Counted from the first letter of the stretch, positions 26,143 through 35,507 are shown. The stretch is DNA of 42,533 nt from Hyphomicrobium sp. (GCA_002928955.1 PERT01000028.1:1-42533); one strand, 5' to 3'. Notes: a model not told the origin generated them from the letters alone. Numbers and translations are program-made.

Positions 26143-27987
26143 ATGGGGTTTCCAAGTGATGTCATCTTCATCGACAAGCAGGTTCTGCTCAACACGTATG
26201 CGGACTTAGGCATCAAGGGTTTGGACGTTTATGCTAGCCGATCCGCGGCGGTATTCGTGAGCACAGAGTTAAGGGCTGAGCTCAGACAAGCCGTCGGTGG
26301 CACAACAACGTTTACGGCCATCGAAGGTTGGCTGGATCGATTGTTCAGCGCCGGGCGCACAGTCACTGTCGATCCAATCACGGCTGACGACCGCTTGCTA
26401 TACAATCCGTCCGGCAAGAACAATTCGATAGGCGGCGAGCAATTCGATATCTCCGTCCGCAAGTACATGGATCTTTCGCCTGCTGGTCTACGATTTGAGA
26501 TCGTGTCCGAAGATGTGGGGCTTCTGTCAAACCAGCACCTCGGCCAACCCATTGTCAATGTCAATTTCAAGCCAACCACACTTGAAGCAGAGATGTTGGA
26601 CCGAGTACGCGACAATCTATTAAGCCTTGACGAGTTTCAGACCGTTTCATCTCGATCCTACGCAAACGTTCCTGGATTTCAGGCGTCTCAAGGCTTTCCA
26701 TCCTTGGAGCAGTACCGCCAGGTACGTTCCGATAACCTACTTGGCTCTCTATCGGGAATCCCATCGGGTACTCGTGGAATCGTGAGGAGCCTGGCGCTCT
26801 TCGGCGCCATCGATATCGCTTACTCCTTCGTCGCATCTACGGCAGAGGCAACTGAGGCGGTCGAGCGTAATCCCAACGACATCGCCGGCGCCTACAGCCC
26901 TTATGTCCGCTGGGCAGCAGAATCGTTCGTAGGCGTTCCTGCACTTGTCGCCGGGGCGTTCGCGGCAAATGGTGACATTTGGAAAACGCTGGCCCTTGCA
27001 TCGCTCGCTACCGAATACTCGGGTGGCATTGCTTCTGCCGTTTTCCGGAATAGTGCCAATGGAAACACCGCGGCCACTGCGGGGATGACACCTGAAGCAT
27101 TCACGGCGCGTGCACAAGATATTCTCAACAGCACGCTAAAGTTCAGCACGACGGTTTCAGAGCCTATCACGCTAATCGATGGCGAAGAGGCACGCAATGT
27201 CAGTGTCTACCGCGTCTCTGACGGTGCCCTAGTTTATGCGGCGGAGATTATCGAACCAGAGGACCAGTACTATGGCCCGCAAGTGACCGTCCAATACGGG
27301 GGCTCAATCGACGGATTGTTCTCGTCGAGCATTTCGTCGATCAGTTTGGCCAGCAATGACGATTCGTCGACTGCCACGACCGTGCGCAATGACGGCACAT
27401 CGCAACAGGTGACCATGTTGAATGGTGATCGAGCCGGTGAGGTTATCGTGCTCGAAAAGGATGCTGCCGGCAACCTTGTCGCGGAAGGTACTCGCCTCGA
27501 CTCCGGCGCCACGGTCTCCCGCTCGCGCGATCCGCGGTCGGACCCGGATGCCGCCGGCTCGTGGACGACAACGGTCGATTACAATTCCGGGCCCTTGCTC
27601 GGCGGTGAGATCGGCTCGATCTTCGGCTCGTCGCTCGGCCAATCGCTCGGCGGCTCGAACCCGTTCGCACGCATCGCCACGTCGTCGGTGCTCGGCACCC
27701 TGCTCGACAATGTGGGTGAAACGTTCGGCGACGTCGTCGCCAATGGCACCACCCTTGTCGATGCCGCCAACAGCGCCTTCCACAATTTCTCCGCAGGGCT
27801 CGGTAGCCAGATCCGCTCAGCCGGCATCGGCGCCATATCGGCATTCCTGACCGCGGAGTTGACCGAAGAACTCGGCATCGACACCACCAACTTCGGCGGC
27901 GCGCTGTTCAGCTATGCGTCGAACACCGCCATGGGTGGCGTGGCCAACGACAACGCACCGTGGACGGAGGTGCGCGACGCGGCTTAG
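26143..27987 (+). CDS. PIN-like N-terminus fused to RTX-associated glycine-rich C-terminus, no RTX repeats
   Basis: AAAAGGAG lies 9 bases before the ATG at 26143. Residues about 1-150 show a PIN-like pattern of acids: VIFIDKQVLLNTY, FVSTELRAEL, GGEQFDISVRKYM and RFEIVSEDVGLL. The middle contains hydrophobic segments (RSLALFGAIDIAYSFVA, FVGVPALVAGAFAAN). The end (GGEIGSIFGSSLGQSLGG, FHNFSAGLGSQI, AGIGAISAFLTAELTEELGI) resembles the Gly/Ser-rich region that precedes calcium-binding nonapeptides in large rhizobial RTX-type proteins. Here the protein stops at residue 614 with no GGxGxDxxx repeat, and the next gene is the core gene yraN. It may be a truncated or minimal RTX-related effector. Domain assignments are by eye. 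Confidence 0.6.
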   Translation: MGFPSDVIFIDKQVLLNTYADLGIKGLDVYASRSAAVFVSTELRAELRQAVGGTTTFTAIEGWLDRLFSAGRTVTVDPITADDRLLYNPSGKNNSIGGEQFDISVRKYMDLSPAGLRFEIVSEDVGLLSNQHLGQPIVNVNFKPTTLEAEMLDRVRDNLLSLDEFQTVSSRSYANVPGFQASQGFPSLEQYRQVRSDNLLGSLSGIPSGTRGIVRSLALFGAIDIAYSFVASTAEATEAVERNPNDIAGAYSPYVRWAAESFVGVPALVAGAFAANGDIWKTLALASLATEYSGGIASAVFRNSANGNTAATAGMTPEAFTARAQDILNSTLKFSTTVSEPITLIDGEEARNVSVYRVSDGALVYAAEIIEPEDQYYGPQVTVQYGGSIDGLFSSSISSISLASNDDSSTATTVRNDGTSQQVTMLNGDRAGEVIVLEKDAAGNLVAEGTRLDSGATVSRSRDPRSDPDAAGSWTTTVDYNSGPLLGGEIGSIFGSSLGQSLGGSNPFARIATSSVLGTLLDNVGETFGDVVANGTTLVDAANSAFHNFSAGLGSQIRSAGIGAISAFLTAELTEELGIDTTNFGGALFSYASNTAMGGVANDNAPWTEVRDAA

Positions 27988-28130
27988 TCTCGGTGATGAC
28001 GGACGGGCCGCGACACCCGCCGGTTTCGCTGCGCATTGCACACAAACGTGCTCTCCGCACTCCTTCATGTCGGGCTATGCAAAGGCGTACGCATCTCCAC
28101 CTTATCCCCGGGCCGCGCTGTTCTTGTACC

Positions 28131-28511
28131 ATGCCCAGAGAACTGAGCCGACACACTCCATCGCCCGAACGCCAGCGCAATCACGCACGCGGGCACACCG
28201 CCGAGTATATCGCCGCAGCGTGGCTGATGGCCAAGGGCTATCGCATCCTCGCACGCCGGCTTTCGACGCCCTTGGGCGAGGTCGACATCGTGGCCGTGCG
28301 CGGCCGTCGTGTCGTCTTCGTCGAGGTCAAGGCGCGCCGGACCTTTCCTGATTGCGAGGCCGCGATCACGCCGACGCTGAGCATGCGGGTGCGCCGGGCG
28401 GCTGTGCTGTGGCTCGGCCGCAATCCGCGCTATCAGGCCCACGAACAGGGCTACGACCTGGTATTCATCGTGCCGCGGCGGCTGCCTCGCCATATCACGA
28501 ACGGGTTATAA
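28131..28511 (+). CDS. yraN: YraN family protein (UPF0102)
   Basis: A small PD-(D/E)XK nuclease-like protein: [20 protein letters not shown], then the catalytic-type [21 protein letters not shown] (E/D...ExK). The family often follows rsmI and precedes gshB in alphaproteobacteria. Its biological role is not settled; DNA repair and uptake roles have been proposed. ATG at 28131 fits the family start; the longer frame upstream overlaps the previous gene. Confidence 0.9.
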   Translation: MPRELSRHTPSPERQRNHARGHTAEYIAAAWLMAKGYRILARRLSTPLGEVDIVAVRGRRVVFVEVKARRTFPDCEAAITPTLSMRVRRAAVLWLGRNPRYQAHEQGYDLVFIVPRRLPRHITNGL

Positions 28512-28566
28512 TGCCGTGCCAGGGGCGCCGTGCTATGCCGCCTCCAGCCCGATCACGGAGAGCCGA

Positions 28567-29514
28567 ATGCCTTTGAAAATCGCCTGCCAGATGGACCCCA
28601 TCGATCGCATCGATATTCGCGGCGACTCGACGTTCGCGCTGCTGCTCGAAGCCCAGGCCCGTAGGCATGAGCTGTTCTATTACACGCCGCAGAACCTTGC
28701 GCTGGACGGCGGCCGGCTGAAGGCACGCGGGCAATCGCTGACCGTCAAGGACCAGTTCGGCGATCACTACGCGACCGCCCATCCGCGCGTCGTAGATCTC
28801 GCCGAATGGGACGTGGTGCTGCTGCGCCAGGACCCGCCGTTCGACATGGCCTATATCACCTCGACGCATCTGCTCGAACGCATCCACCCCAAGACGCTGG
28901 TGGTCAACGACCCGGCCCACGTCCGCAACGCGCCCGAGAAGATCTGGGTGCTCGACTTCCTCGACCTGATGCCGCCGACGCTCGTCACGCGGCAGCTCGA
29001 CGACGTGCTGGGGTTTCGCGCGCGTTACAAGGACATCATCTTGAAGCCGCTCTACGGCAACGGCGGTTCAGGCGTGTTCCGCATCCGCCCGGACGACACC
29101 AACTTGGCCTCCCTCGTCGAGTTGTTCCAGACCGTGTTCCGCGAGCCGTTCATGGTGCAGGAGTACCGCCCCGAAGTGCGGGCCGGCGACAAGCGGATCA
29201 TTCTGGTTGACGGCGTGGTGGCGGGCGCCATCAACCGCGTGCCCGCGGAAGGCGAGACCCGCTCGAACCTTCACGTCGGGGGTACGGCGGCCAAAACCGA
29301 ACTCACCGCCCGCGAGCGAGAGATCTGCGATCGACTCGGGCCGGAGTTGAAACGCCGTGGGCTCATCTTTACCGGCATCGACGTGATCGGGCCATACCTC
29401 ACCGAGATCAACGTCACGTCACCAACGGGCATCCGCCAAGTCAAAGCGTTCGGTGGCAACGACATCGCGGCGATGATCTGGGACGCGATCGAAAATCGGG
29501 TGCTCGATCGGTAG
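28567..29514 (+). CDS. gshB: Glutathione synthetase
   Basis: An ATP-grasp ligase joining gamma-glutamylcysteine and glycine. Visible features are the N-terminal [11 protein letters not shown], [17 protein letters not shown] substrate site ([16 protein letters not shown]), [13 protein letters not shown] (ATP loop), [14 protein letters not shown] and [20 protein letters not shown] (metal and nucleotide site). The length of 315 aa is typical. CACGGAGAGC precedes the ATG; the upstream ATG at 28516 is not needed. It follows yraN closely. Confidence 0.97.
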   Translation: MPLKIACQMDPIDRIDIRGDSTFALLLEAQARRHELFYYTPQNLALDGGRLKARGQSLTVKDQFGDHYATAHPRVVDLAEWDVVLLRQDPPFDMAYITSTHLLERIHPKTLVVNDPAHVRNAPEKIWVLDFLDLMPPTLVTRQLDDVLGFRARYKDIILKPLYGNGGSGVFRIRPDDTNLASLVELFQTVFREPFMVQEYRPEVRAGDKRIILVDGVVAGAINRVPAEGETRSNLHVGGTAAKTELTAREREICDRLGPELKRRGLIFTGIDVIGPYLTEINVTSPTGIRQVKAFGGNDIAAMIWDAIENRVLDR

Positions 29515-29626
29515 GCGCCGCAAATGTTCTTTTTTTGTTCTTGACGATCTTCCAGCGACGGGCTTAGTCTGACGCGGTCGCTCAATCGATGATTTCAGGG
29601 TGACATAGGGCAGGGGACGGAGTGCC

Positions 29627-31156
29627 ATGTACGCGCAAATGTCAACGCTCGCCTTCGTCGGCATCGAGGCGCGCCCGATCGAAGTGCAGGTCCGTATCAC
29701 GCCCGGTGCCCAGGCGTTCGCGATCGTCGGGCTGCCGGACAAGGCCGTGGCCGAGAGCCGAGAGCGAGTGCGAAACGCGCTGCACGCCGTGGGACTGGGA
29801 CTGCCCTATAAACATCTGACCGTAAACCTCGCGCCCGCTGATCTCCCAAAGGAAGGCAGTCACTTCGACCTCGCTATCGCACTGGCGCTGATGGCGGCGA
29901 TGGAGGCAATTTCGCCCGATGCCATTGCGGACTATGCGGCGATCGGTGAACTGGCGCTCGATGGCTCGATCCGTGCGGTGCCGGGTTGCCTGCCCGCGGC
30001 TATCGGCGCCAATGCGCTCGGCAAGGGGCTGATCTGCCCCGCGGCGGGCGGCGCGGAGGCCGCCTGGGCGAGCGAGACCATGCCAATCCTCGCAGCCCCG
30101 CACCTCTTGTCGTTGGTCAACCACTTCAAGGGCCTGCAAACCCTCAGACGGCCGGAACCCAATCTGGAGCGGACCATTGCGAGCCTGCTCGATCTTCGCG
30201 ACGTCAAGGGCCAGGAAACCGCAAAGCGCGTGCTCGAAATCGCTGCCGCAGGCGGCCACAATCTGATGATGATCGGCCCGCCGGGCTCGGGCAAATCGAT
30301 GCTCGCCGCGCGGCTGCCGTCGATACTGCCGCCGTTGACGCCGGAAGAAATGCTCGAAGTTTCAATGGTGCATTCTCTGGCCGGAGAATTAATGGGCGGC
30401 AAGCTCGCGACCGAGCGGCCGTTTCGCGCACCACATCACTCGGCCAGCATGGCGGCCCTCGTCGGCGGCGGTTCACGGCCACGTCCGGGCGAAGTGTCCC
30501 TTGCACACCTGGGCGTGCTGTTCCTCGACGAGCTGCCTGAGTTCCAGCCGAATGTGCTCGACGCGCTCCGCCAGCCGCTGGAGGCCGGCGAGATGGTCAT
30601 CGCGCGCGCCAATCACCGTATCGCCTATCCCTCGCGCATCCAGCTGATCGCAGCGATGAACCCTTGCAAGTGCGGGGGCGGCGGACCGGGCCTTGCCTGT
30701 AAGCGCGGCCCGCGCTGCGCCGACGACTACCAATCTCGCGTCTCTGGTCCACTCCTCGATCGGATCGATCTGCAAATTGAGGTACCCGCGGTCTCCGCCG
30801 CCGATCTCTGTCTGCCGGCCCCGGCAGAAGGCAGCGGTGAGGTGCGCGCCCGCGTCATGGCCGCCCGCTCGCTCCAGCGTCAACGCTTCAGCGCGCTCAA
30901 CGCGCGCGGTGTGCGCACCAACGCCGATTGCAACGGCCAGTTGCTCGAGGAAATCGCCGAACCCGATGCCGCGGGACTCGCGCTGCTACGTCAGGCGTCG
31001 GAGCAACTGAGGCTCTCCGCACGCGGTTTCCATCGCACGCTGAAGGTCGCCCGCACACTCGCTGATCTCGACCGTTCCGACAAGGTCGGCCGGCAGCACA
31101 TCGCGGAGGCGCTGAGTTATCGGCGCGAAGTCCTCAACCAGGCGCGTGCTGCATAA
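29627..31156 (+). CDS. yifB: YifB/ComM-family AAA+ ATPase (Mg chelatase-like)
   Basis: A protein of 509 aa. The N-terminal ChlI-like domain (residues 1-170, LAFVGIEARPIEVQV ... NLAPADLPKEGSHFDLAIAL) precedes a AAA+ domain with Walker A GPPGSGKS (217-224) and Walker B LFLDELPEF (about 298). A Cys-rich insert follows (NPCKCGGGGPGLACKRG). The C-terminal domain (LRLSARGFHRTLKVARTLADL) is complete. ComM homologues act as branch-migration helicases during natural transformation. The ATG has CGGAG upstream. Confidence 0.95.
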   Translation: MYAQMSTLAFVGIEARPIEVQVRITPGAQAFAIVGLPDKAVAESRERVRNALHAVGLGLPYKHLTVNLAPADLPKEGSHFDLAIALALMAAMEAISPDAIADYAAIGELALDGSIRAVPGCLPAAIGANALGKGLICPAAGGAEAAWASETMPILAAPHLLSLVNHFKGLQTLRRPEPNLERTIASLLDLRDVKGQETAKRVLEIAAAGGHNLMMIGPPGSGKSMLAARLPSILPPLTPEEMLEVSMVHSLAGELMGGKLATERPFRAPHHSASMAALVGGGSRPRPGEVSLAHLGVLFLDELPEFQPNVLDALRQPLEAGEMVIARANHRIAYPSRIQLIAAMNPCKCGGGGPGLACKRGPRCADDYQSRVSGPLLDRIDLQIEVPAVSAADLCLPAPAEGSGEVRARVMAARSLQRQRFSALNARGVRTNADCNGQLLEEIAEPDAAGLALLRQASEQLRLSARGFHRTLKVARTLADLDRSDKVGRQHIAEALSYRREVLNQARAA

Positions 31157-31292
31157 GGTGTGTGGCGTGAACTCGAAACTCGACCACCTCAAACATCGCG
31201 CGGCTGACCGGGAGGACGGCCGCCCGCGTGCCGCGGGCGGTTCCTCGAAGAAACGTGTGGTCACGGCCTGCGCCTTCGGTCGGCGATCGCGC

Positions 31293-32171
31293 TCAGTCCT
31301 TGATCGCATGCTGCATTTTGGCGGCTTCGACCGTGTTCTGCAAAAGGCAAGCGATCGTCATCGGCCCGACGCCGCCGGGCACCGGTGTGATCGCGCTCGC
31401 AACCCGCGCGCACTCCTCGTAGTTGACGTCGCCGACCAGCTTGGTCTTGCCGTTCTCGCCCGGCACGCGATTGATGCCGACGTCGATCACGATAGCACCG
31501 GGCTTGATCCAATCGCCGCGCACCATTTCGGGAATGCCAACCGCGGCAATCAGCAGATCTGCGCCTTTCACCACGCTCTGGATGTTGCGCGTCCGTGAAT
31601 GCGCGATGGTTACCGTGCAGTTCTCCCGGAGCAGCAGCGCAGAGACCGGCTTGCCAACGATATTCGAGCGGCCGATGACCACCGCGTTCATACCGCTCAG
31701 GTTGGGCTGGACCGATTTGGCAAGTATAACCGAGCCGGTCGGGGTGCAAGGCACGAGTGTGCGCTCGCCGACCCATAACCGTCCCACGTTGACAGGATGG
31801 AAGCCGTCGACGTCCTTGTTCGGGTCAATCGTGTTCAGCACGCGCTCGGCGTTGATGTGCTTGGGCAGCGGCAACTGCACGAGAATACCGTTGACCGCCG
31901 GATCGGCATTTAGCTTGCCGACCAGCGCCAGTAGATCGGCTTCGGTGGTTTCAGCCGAAAGCCGATGTTCCCACGAGTTCATGCCCGTGGCTTTGGTCTG
32001 CTCGCCCTTGTTCTTGACGTAGACCTTGCTCGCCGGATCCTCGCCGACCAGCACGACGACGAGACCGGGCACGATGCCGTGCGCGCTTTTCAAGCGCTCT
32101 ACATCCTTGGTCACGCCGTCACGAACCTGCGCTGCGATGGCCTTGCCGTCTATCACTCGATGATTCTGCAT
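31293..32171 (-). CDS. folD: Bifunctional methylene-THF dehydrogenase / methenyl-THF cyclohydrolase
   Basis: It interconverts 5,10-methylene-THF, methenyl-THF and 10-formyl-THF with NADP. Signatures: [17 protein letters not shown] (catalytic Tyr-x4-Lys), [38 protein letters not shown] (Rossmann) and [17 protein letters not shown]. The length of 292 aa is complete. It runs opposite to yifB and begins the folD-DUF167-yggT minus-strand group, though it is separated from DUF167 by about 110 bases. Confidence 0.97.
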   Translation of the reverse strand: MQNHRVIDGKAIAAQVRDGVTKDVERLKSAHGIVPGLVVVLVGEDPASKVYVKNKGEQTKATGMNSWEHRLSAETTEADLLALVGKLNADPAVNGILVQLPLPKHINAERVLNTIDPNKDVDGFHPVNVGRLWVGERTLVPCTPTGSVILAKSVQPNLSGMNAVVIGRSNIVGKPVSALLLRENCTVTIAHSRTRNIQSVVKGADLLIAAVGIPEMVRGDWIKPGAIVIDVGINRVPGENGKTKLVGDVNYEECARVASAITPVPGGVGPMTIACLLQNTVEAAKMQHAIKD

Positions 32172-32280
32172 TCCGTGTTTCCTCCGTCCCTGGCTTTCGA
32201 GTTGTCTCTTGCCCCGCCGTTGCAGGCGCGGAGCTCGTGGCTGTCAAATACAAATCCGTCTGCGCTCGGAACCGGGCGCG

Positions 32281-32640
32281 TCAAACCATGCCGCCAAGTG
32301 CGGCCACCTTGGCCGCAAGCAGCGCCTCGATCGCGGGCACGTCCCCCGAAATCGAAATGGACTTCACGCGCGATTTCCTGCCGTGCGCAAGAGAAACCGA
32401 ACGCCTCGGCACATCCAGCCAGCGGGCGATCAGCTGTTCGAGTGCGGCATTGGCGGCCCCATCCTCCGGCCTCGCGGCGACGCGCACGAGCACGGCCGGA
32501 CCGCCGGGTGTATCGCCGATCCCATCGACGGTGCACTTGGAGGATTTAGGAGTGAGCCGCACCCGCACGATGACGCTCCCTAGACTTGGTCGCCACGGGC
32601 GGGGCTCGGTCGACACGTGGGTACCCTCCGGACCCGACAT
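32281..32640 (-). CDS. DUF167 (UPF0235) family protein
   Basis: A small protein with the conserved core VRLTPKSSKCTVDGIG, VRVAARPEDGAANAALEQLIA and VSLAHGRKSRVKSISISG, which defines DUF167 (YggU). Function unknown. Its ATG overlaps the yggT stop by one base (TGATG), indicating translational coupling; yggT-yggU pairing is conserved in proteobacteria. The first about 20 residues are less conserved, and a start further in is possible. Confidence 0.9.
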   Translation of the reverse strand: MSGPEGTHVSTEPRPWRPSLGSVIVRVRLTPKSSKCTVDGIGDTPGGPAVLVRVAARPEDGAANAALEQLIARWLDVPRRSVSLAHGRKSRVKSISISGDVPAIEALLAAKVAALGGMV

Positions 32641-32927
32641 CAGACAAGTTTGGCGATGTTCGGCAACACGACGCTCTGCACGAAGAAGCAGCTGAGGAGG
32701 AGAATGACCGGCGAGATATCGACCGCGCCTAGGTTCGGCATGGCGCGGCGGATGGGGCCCAGCAGAGGCTCAGTGACCGCGTTCAACGCCTCCCACAACG
32801 TGCGGACGAAGGGATTGTGCGGATTGACCACGCCGAAGCCCATCAGCCAGCTGAGGATGACGCCGGCGATCACGACGTAGGTATAGAGCGTGATCAAGTA
32901 GCTGATGAATCCAAGAAGCTCGATCAT
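32640..32927 (-). CDS. yggT: YggT family membrane protein
   Basis: A protein of 95 aa with two hydrophobic regions (FISYLITLYTYVVIAGVILSWL and VILLLSCFFVQSVVLP) flanking the family motif NPFVRTLWEALNAVTEPLLGPIRR. YggT proteins are implicated in membrane or osmotic homeostasis and, in some bacteria, in division-site organisation. The ATG at 32927 matches the family start; the longer frame to 32975 is unlikely. Confidence 0.92.
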   Translation of the reverse strand: MIELLGFISYLITLYTYVVIAGVILSWLMGFGVVNPHNPFVRTLWEALNAVTEPLLGPIRRAMPNLGAVDISPVILLLSCFFVQSVVLPNIAKLV

Positions 32928-33122
32928 CGAGGGGGATGCTCCGGAACTGGCGCTGCGACTGACGTTTAGCTGCACCGACCGCTGGCGGCAAGACCGTGGT
33001 CGGGTCAGATGAGCTTGCTCGATCGCGCGCCCACGCGCCGGCCATCCCGGAGCTGCGCACGCGAAATGCCCGGTTCCTTGACAATGGTGTTGGTGGAAAC
33101 CACAATATTGTAGCCCTTAGCG

Positions 33123-33198
33123 GGGGCCGTAGCTCAGATGGGAGAGCGCTGCAATCGCACTGCAGAGGTCAGGGGTTCGATTCCCCTCGGCTCCACCA
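33123..33198 (+). tRNA. tRNA-Ala (anticodon CGC)
   Basis: The acceptor GGGGCCG pairs with CGGCTCC (one G-T pair), the D arm is AGCTCAGATGGGAGAGC, the anticodon stem CTGCA/TGCAG encloses ATCGCAC, the T arm contains GGTTCGATTCC, and CCA is encoded. Anticodon CGC reads GCG (Ala). Confidence 0.95.
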
Positions 33199-33348
33199 AT
33201 CAGATCAAGCGCTTGGCGCGCCACACCTTGCTAGATAGATCTTGCTAAGCAAGGTGATGGCTGCGCTTAGCCCGCGGTGGCCCAAATGGCGAGCCGAGTG
33301 CCAGTCTCGCCGCCTTGGTGCCGGCACGGGTAGCCGACGCTGAGGGCC

Positions 33349-33420
33349 AAGAAGAGACACAAGAAGGGACACAAGAAGGGACACAAGAAGGGACACAAGA
33401 AGGGACACAAGAAGGGACAC
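33349..33420. repeat. 12-bp minisatellite, six units
   Basis: Six consecutive units of AAGAAGGGACAC (the first has AGA for GGG-type variation) occupy 72 bases between tRNA-Ala and the membrane-protein gene. Read on the minus strand the repeat is open as SLLV repeats, but there is no ribosome-binding site or convincing gene around it. Confidence 0.95.
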
Positions 33421-33479
33421 CCGAATGATCGAGGACCGTATCCGGTATCAGAACAACGGCGATGGCAAATCAGACTGGC

Positions 33480-34385
33480 CTACTTTCGTTGAGTGCCCGT
33501 CGATGAGCCTGCGGCAACCGCTTCTGGTGCCCCAAGCCTGAAGTTTTCGCCTTTGAACCATCGCCAGCAGTCAAAGACATCGAGCAACAGGCAGCTCGTC
33601 ACTGCAATTAGCAGGACGAGCACATAGGCGAACATTTCTGGCGACGTCGCCGCTGCCAGTCGCGGTCCGGCGAGGTCCGACACCAGGCGGAGCGCGAGAT
33701 AGACCACCAAAGGTAGCCAAGGAACTAAATGTGCAAGACCCAATAGTCGCGTGAGGCCGCGTTGCCAGATCATCATGGCTGCGAGCAATGGCCCCGATGC
33801 GACGTAGGCGGCCAGAGTGATGCGCGCAGCTGGTTCGGGCAGAAATAGAATGGACGCGAGAAAGAGTCCATTCAACGCGAGTAGCCAGACTTTGACCCAA
33901 GTTTTCATGGCGAGCCATGAGGCACCGATCGCCTGGGCCCGGTGCAAGCCGGGCGGCAAGAGATCAGCGTCACTCGTTTGGCATTGTCCACCGCTGCCGG
34001 GTATGCCGCTGCCTAGGGCTTCGGCGAGCATCCACAATTGAACAAGTCCAAGCCAAAGAACTCCAAGAGCCACGAGAACGGTCGCCAGCTGGCCGGCGGG
34101 ATTGGTGATGAGCAGATTAGCGCCGACGAGTGCGATCGACGCGATGAACCAAGCGATGTCTCCGCCCGAGAAGTACATCACTTCCCGTGATCGAATGGCT
34201 GTTCTCCAGGAACCGGCAACCAAGTGCAAACCATTCAGCATTAGCAGCACGCCAATGCCTTGTAACAACCCAGTCGGCATTGCTCCGAGATACCTGCTCA
34301 CCGGCCCTGCCTGGAAGACAAAAAGCAAACCGAACCCGATGCAGGATGCGGCGTTGAGGCGGAGGACAGTACGAAGTGGCTTCAT
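33480..34385 (-). CDS. Eight-helix membrane protein, unknown function
   Basis: A protein of 301 aa with about eight hydrophobic segments in two groups of four, separated by a polar loop (SGGQCQTSDADLLPPGLHRAQ) near the middle. Segment examples are LLQGIGVLLMLNGLHLVAG, LATVLVALGVLWLGLVQLW, VKVWLLALNGLFLASILFL and YVLVLLIAVTSCLLLDVF. No transporter signature is recognised. It is divergent from the MarR-type gene, with a promoter and an inverted repeat between them, so it is probably the regulated target. Confidence 0.8.
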   Translation of the reverse strand: MKPLRTVLRLNAASCIGFGLLFVFQAGPVSRYLGAMPTGLLQGIGVLLMLNGLHLVAGSWRTAIRSREVMYFSGGDIAWFIASIALVGANLLITNPAGQLATVLVALGVLWLGLVQLWMLAEALGSGIPGSGGQCQTSDADLLPPGLHRAQAIGASWLAMKTWVKVWLLALNGLFLASILFLPEPAARITLAAYVASGPLLAAMMIWQRGLTRLLGLAHLVPWLPLVVYLALRLVSDLAGPRLAAATSPEMFAYVLVLLIAVTSCLLLDVFDCWRWFKGENFRLGAPEAVAAGSSTGTQRK

Positions 34386-34401
34386 GAAGCGGCCTGCATA
34401 T

Positions 34402-34460
34402 TGTAAACTACGCTTACATAGATAGTAAACCCCGTCGAAAACTTGTCAACTTAGTTTACA
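34402..34460. promoter_or_regulatory. Operator-like inverted repeat and sigma-70 promoter between divergent genes
   Basis: TGTAAACTA (34402-34410) and its exact inverse TAGTTTACA (34452-34460) lie 50 bases apart centre to centre. Between them, on the minus strand, is TTGACA (34449-34444), a 16-base spacer and TACTAT (34427-34422), a good sigma-70 promoter for the membrane-protein gene. The right half-site touches the ATG of the regulator, which has no ribosome-binding site and may be leaderless. Confidence 0.65.
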
Positions 34461-34925
34461 ATGGCTCGAAAATCACAATCCGTCGTGCGACCTCAACTTG
34501 GCCTGCTGCTCATCAACGGTCAGCATTGGCTGACATCCAGTCTCTTGCATCTGATGGCTGAATGCGGTCATGGGGAACTGACCGCCGCACATCTGATGTT
34601 TCTCAGCAATCTTGACTGCGGTGACACCTATGCATCCGAGGTTGCTCGACGAATGGGTGTCTCAAGGCAGGCCGTTTATCGAAGCACACGTGAGCTTCAA
34701 CGATTGAAGATCTTGAGTTTGGAGACGGATACTGCGCGTAAAACCCAGAAGATCATCCGCATGACCAAGCACGGTCAGAAAGTCGTGATGGATGCTAGAG
34801 CTTGTCTGGATGAGATCGAAGCGGCACTGACAAACCGCATCGGCGCAAGCAGTCTCGCGAAGCTGAAAACAGCACTAGGTAACGATTGGGGCCCCCCACT
34901 TGGGACGAAGTCGGCTTCTAGCTAG
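34461..34925 (+). CDS. MarR-type winged-helix transcriptional regulator
   Basis: A protein of 154 aa: an N-terminal helix, then a winged helix-turn-helix (LTAAHLMFLSNLDCGDTYASEVARRMGVSRQAVYRSTRELQRLKIL), a beta wing (LETDTARKTQKIIRMTKHG) and a C-terminal dimerisation helix. This is the MarR layout; the ligand is unknown. It probably binds the inverted repeat directly upstream and controls itself and the divergent membrane protein. Confidence 0.85.
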   Translation: MARKSQSVVRPQLGLLLINGQHWLTSSLLHLMAECGHGELTAAHLMFLSNLDCGDTYASEVARRMGVSRQAVYRSTRELQRLKILSLETDTARKTQKIIRMTKHGQKVVMDARACLDEIEAALTNRIGASSLAKLKTALGNDWGPPLGTKSASS

Positions 34926-35103
34926 TTTGCAGTCCTAGTCGTCGAGTGGTTCGACGTCAGCAACGGGTCATTCGCGTCGACTGCACCTCCCGTCCGTTGA
35001 CATGGGGTTCGGACGAGCTTCGGCAGCGCGCAGTGTCTCGGCGTGACGGACGTGACATTTTGAGCCATTTTGGCGGGCATGTAACGCCGACACAGCGCGG
35101 GGC

Positions 35104-35507
35104 TCACCCACCGAGCGCATTCCACGCATCCCGCTGAGCCCGGCCGATGTGTTCGTCGCCTTTCAGCTTCGGGTCCAGCTTCTGTAGCTGACGGCCCATC
35201 CACTGCACCATCGCGTTGAATGGCATGTCACGCCCACGCGCCTTCTTGCCGGGTCACAGCTCGCGGAGGACGGCGACGGCTTCCCGGTGGCGCAATGGTG
35301 CGGGCGGCCCTTCGTTCGGGCGCTGCATCACGCTCTGAACCTCGGCGATGTAGCCGGCGAGCATGCCGCTCGATAGCGCCGGGCGGATCGTCCCGTCACG
35401 GTCCAGCGCCCATGGTGTCTGCGCTTCCAGCGCCCGTAGAGTGGCGTCGCTGCACTTGCCGACGCATCGGGCAAGGCGCTTCAGGTCGGCTCGGATGAAG
35501 CCCGCTC
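35104..35507 (-). pseudogene. Decayed gene with internal stop, unknown family
   Basis: One minus-strand frame is open from 35507 to a TGA at 35254-35256 and then continues in the same frame to a TGA at 35104. Readable parts include IRADLKRLARCVGKCSDATL, GMLAGYIAEVQSVMQRP and, after the stop, RDMPFNAMVQWMGRQLQKLD and HIGRAQRDAWNALGG. There is no start codon with a ribosome-binding site. Composition looks like a coding remnant, possibly phage- or plasmid-derived. The rest of the 650-base gap between the MarR gene and the protease (34926-35582) shows nothing else. Confidence 0.5.

Noticed and set aside
33205-33420. Minus-strand frame made of SLLV repeats over the 12-bp minisatellite
   Set aside because: The repetitive frame has no ribosome-binding site and no flanking coding sequence; the simple explanation is the DNA repeat itself.
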